A program made the translations under genes and the position numbers. The notes beneath the pieces are model-generated. The model was not told the origin of the DNA, did not search any database, and was given only the letters and a program-made list of their open reading frames with translations. A stretch of 20,622 nucleotides of DNA, taken from NCBI GenBank assembly GCA_964423195.1, contig CAYRDY010000034.1, forward strand, positions 1 through 20,622, written 5' to 3'. This DNA is from CAKRHR01 sp964423195. GTDB lineage: Bacteria > Bacillota > Clostridia > Lachnospirales > Lachnospiraceae. Shown here piece after piece: positions 20,311-20,622 of the stretch (position 1 is the first letter of the stretch; every line of letters starts with the position of its first letter).

Positions 20311-20622
20311 ACTATAAAAGCCCAGTCTCAATGGACAGGCGGGCAGCCTGCTTGCAGGCTGAGCCGTCTGTCCATTAGAGACGTTAACCCGTATGAGCAA
20401 AAAAGCGGCGCGACCGGAGGGAGCGACGTGATTTGCGAATACGGGGTCGGATTGCGAGAGTGCAAGGCACGGAGCAATCCGAAGGGCTTTTATTTATGGT
20501 GTTGCCGCGCTTGCGGGGTGCTGTGCGCCAGTGGCGCACGTTTAGCACCGACCGGAGCGAAGCTGATATTTATCAGTATTGTGTCAAATTCCGTGCTTGC
20601 CCATCCTGGGAGAATATGCTAA
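20311..20622. repeat. Structured non-coding region rich in inverted repeats
   Basis: These 312 bases have no convincing gene but contain at least four successive dyads. One is a long imperfect hairpin 20325-20382 (arms starting GTCTC and ending GAGAC, with ATGGACAG/CTGTCCAT and AGCCTGC/GCAGGCT). The next is an imperfect pair around 20387-20447 (CCCGTAT...GCAAA with TTTGC...ATACGGG). A perfect 9-bp pair follows, TCGGATTGC (20447-20455) with GCAATCCGA (20474-20482). The last is a nested hairpin 20517-20549 (GGTGCT/AGCACC enclosing GTGCGCC-AGT-GGCGCAC), followed by a small CTGATA/TATCAG dyad at 20563-20576. It looks like a composite intergenic repeat or a structured RNA. Confidence 0.55.
20485..20520 (+). 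repeat. Dispersed intergenic repeat, copy 2
   Basis: This copy matches 5867-5902 in the same order and spacing (GGCTTTTAT, ATGGTG, TGCC, CGCT, GCGGGG), with about 7 differences over 36 bases. It is embedded in the dyad-rich region at the right end. Confidence 0.5.

Noticed and set aside
20260..20622. Open frame of 120 codons running off the right edge
   Set aside because: It starts within the ATPase terminator, crosses a 58-base hairpin and several dyads, has no ribosome binding site, and shows no protein-like pattern.

Overview
The window looks like a chromosome segment of a Gram-positive, moderately GC-rich Clostridia, most likely Lachnospiraceae. The grounds are AGGAGG-type ribosome binding sites, sigma-A-like promoters, a lipoprotein-type solute-binding protein, the rimP-nusA-rnpM-ylxQ-infB-rbfA-nrnA-truB-ribF gene order, and an RbsB-like binding protein next to carbohydrate genes. 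No rRNA, tRNA, CRISPR array, transposase or integrase was seen.

Left part (1-5855): a carbohydrate locus. A sugar-binding lipoprotein gene (minus strand) diverges from a three-gene operon on the plus strand: a GH78 alpha-L-rhamnosidase-like enzyme, a D-allulose (D-psicose) 3-epimerase-like TIM barrel and an RpiB/LacAB-family aldose-ketose isomerase. The 325-bp divergent intergenic region holds two back-to-back promoters, each with a LacI-type operator (consensus GAGTAAACGTTTACTC) just downstream of its -10 box. A third operator copy and an AT palindrome midway between the promoters complete it. The likely logic is that a glycoside is taken up or cleaved and the freed sugar is isomerised and epimerised towards fructose, under one unseen LacI-family repressor.

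Middle (5942-7126): a convergent xdhC-like gene, for molybdenum hydroxylase maturation. Its Rossmann domain precedes the XdhC/CoxI domain, and a 27-bp in-frame tandem repeat lies at the junction. It diverges from the large translation operon.

Right part (7280-18824): the housekeeping operon rimP, nusA, rnpM (ylxR), ylxQ, infB, rbfA, nrnA, truB, ribF, maf, and a large protein of unknown function. Genes are tightly packed, with many overlaps and two TTG starts. Several encoded proteins carry repetitive or low-complexity in-frame insertions. IF-2 has about 425 residues of Arg/Gly/Asp/Gln repeats with 132-, 39- and 27-bp periods. TruB has seven 30-bp units, which account for its extra length, and NrnA has a non-repetitive insert of about 43 residues. 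Together with XdhC, this suggests a local or genome-wide tendency to expand minisatellites in frame.

End (18825-20622): an AT-rich spacer, then a monocistronic MsmK/UgpC-type ATPase gene that probably energises several CUT1 sugar transporters, closed by a very clear intrinsic terminator. The last 310 bases are non-coding but rich in inverted repeats. One segment of them resembles the intergenic stretch after the isomerase gene at 5867-5902, which suggests a dispersed intergenic repeat family.
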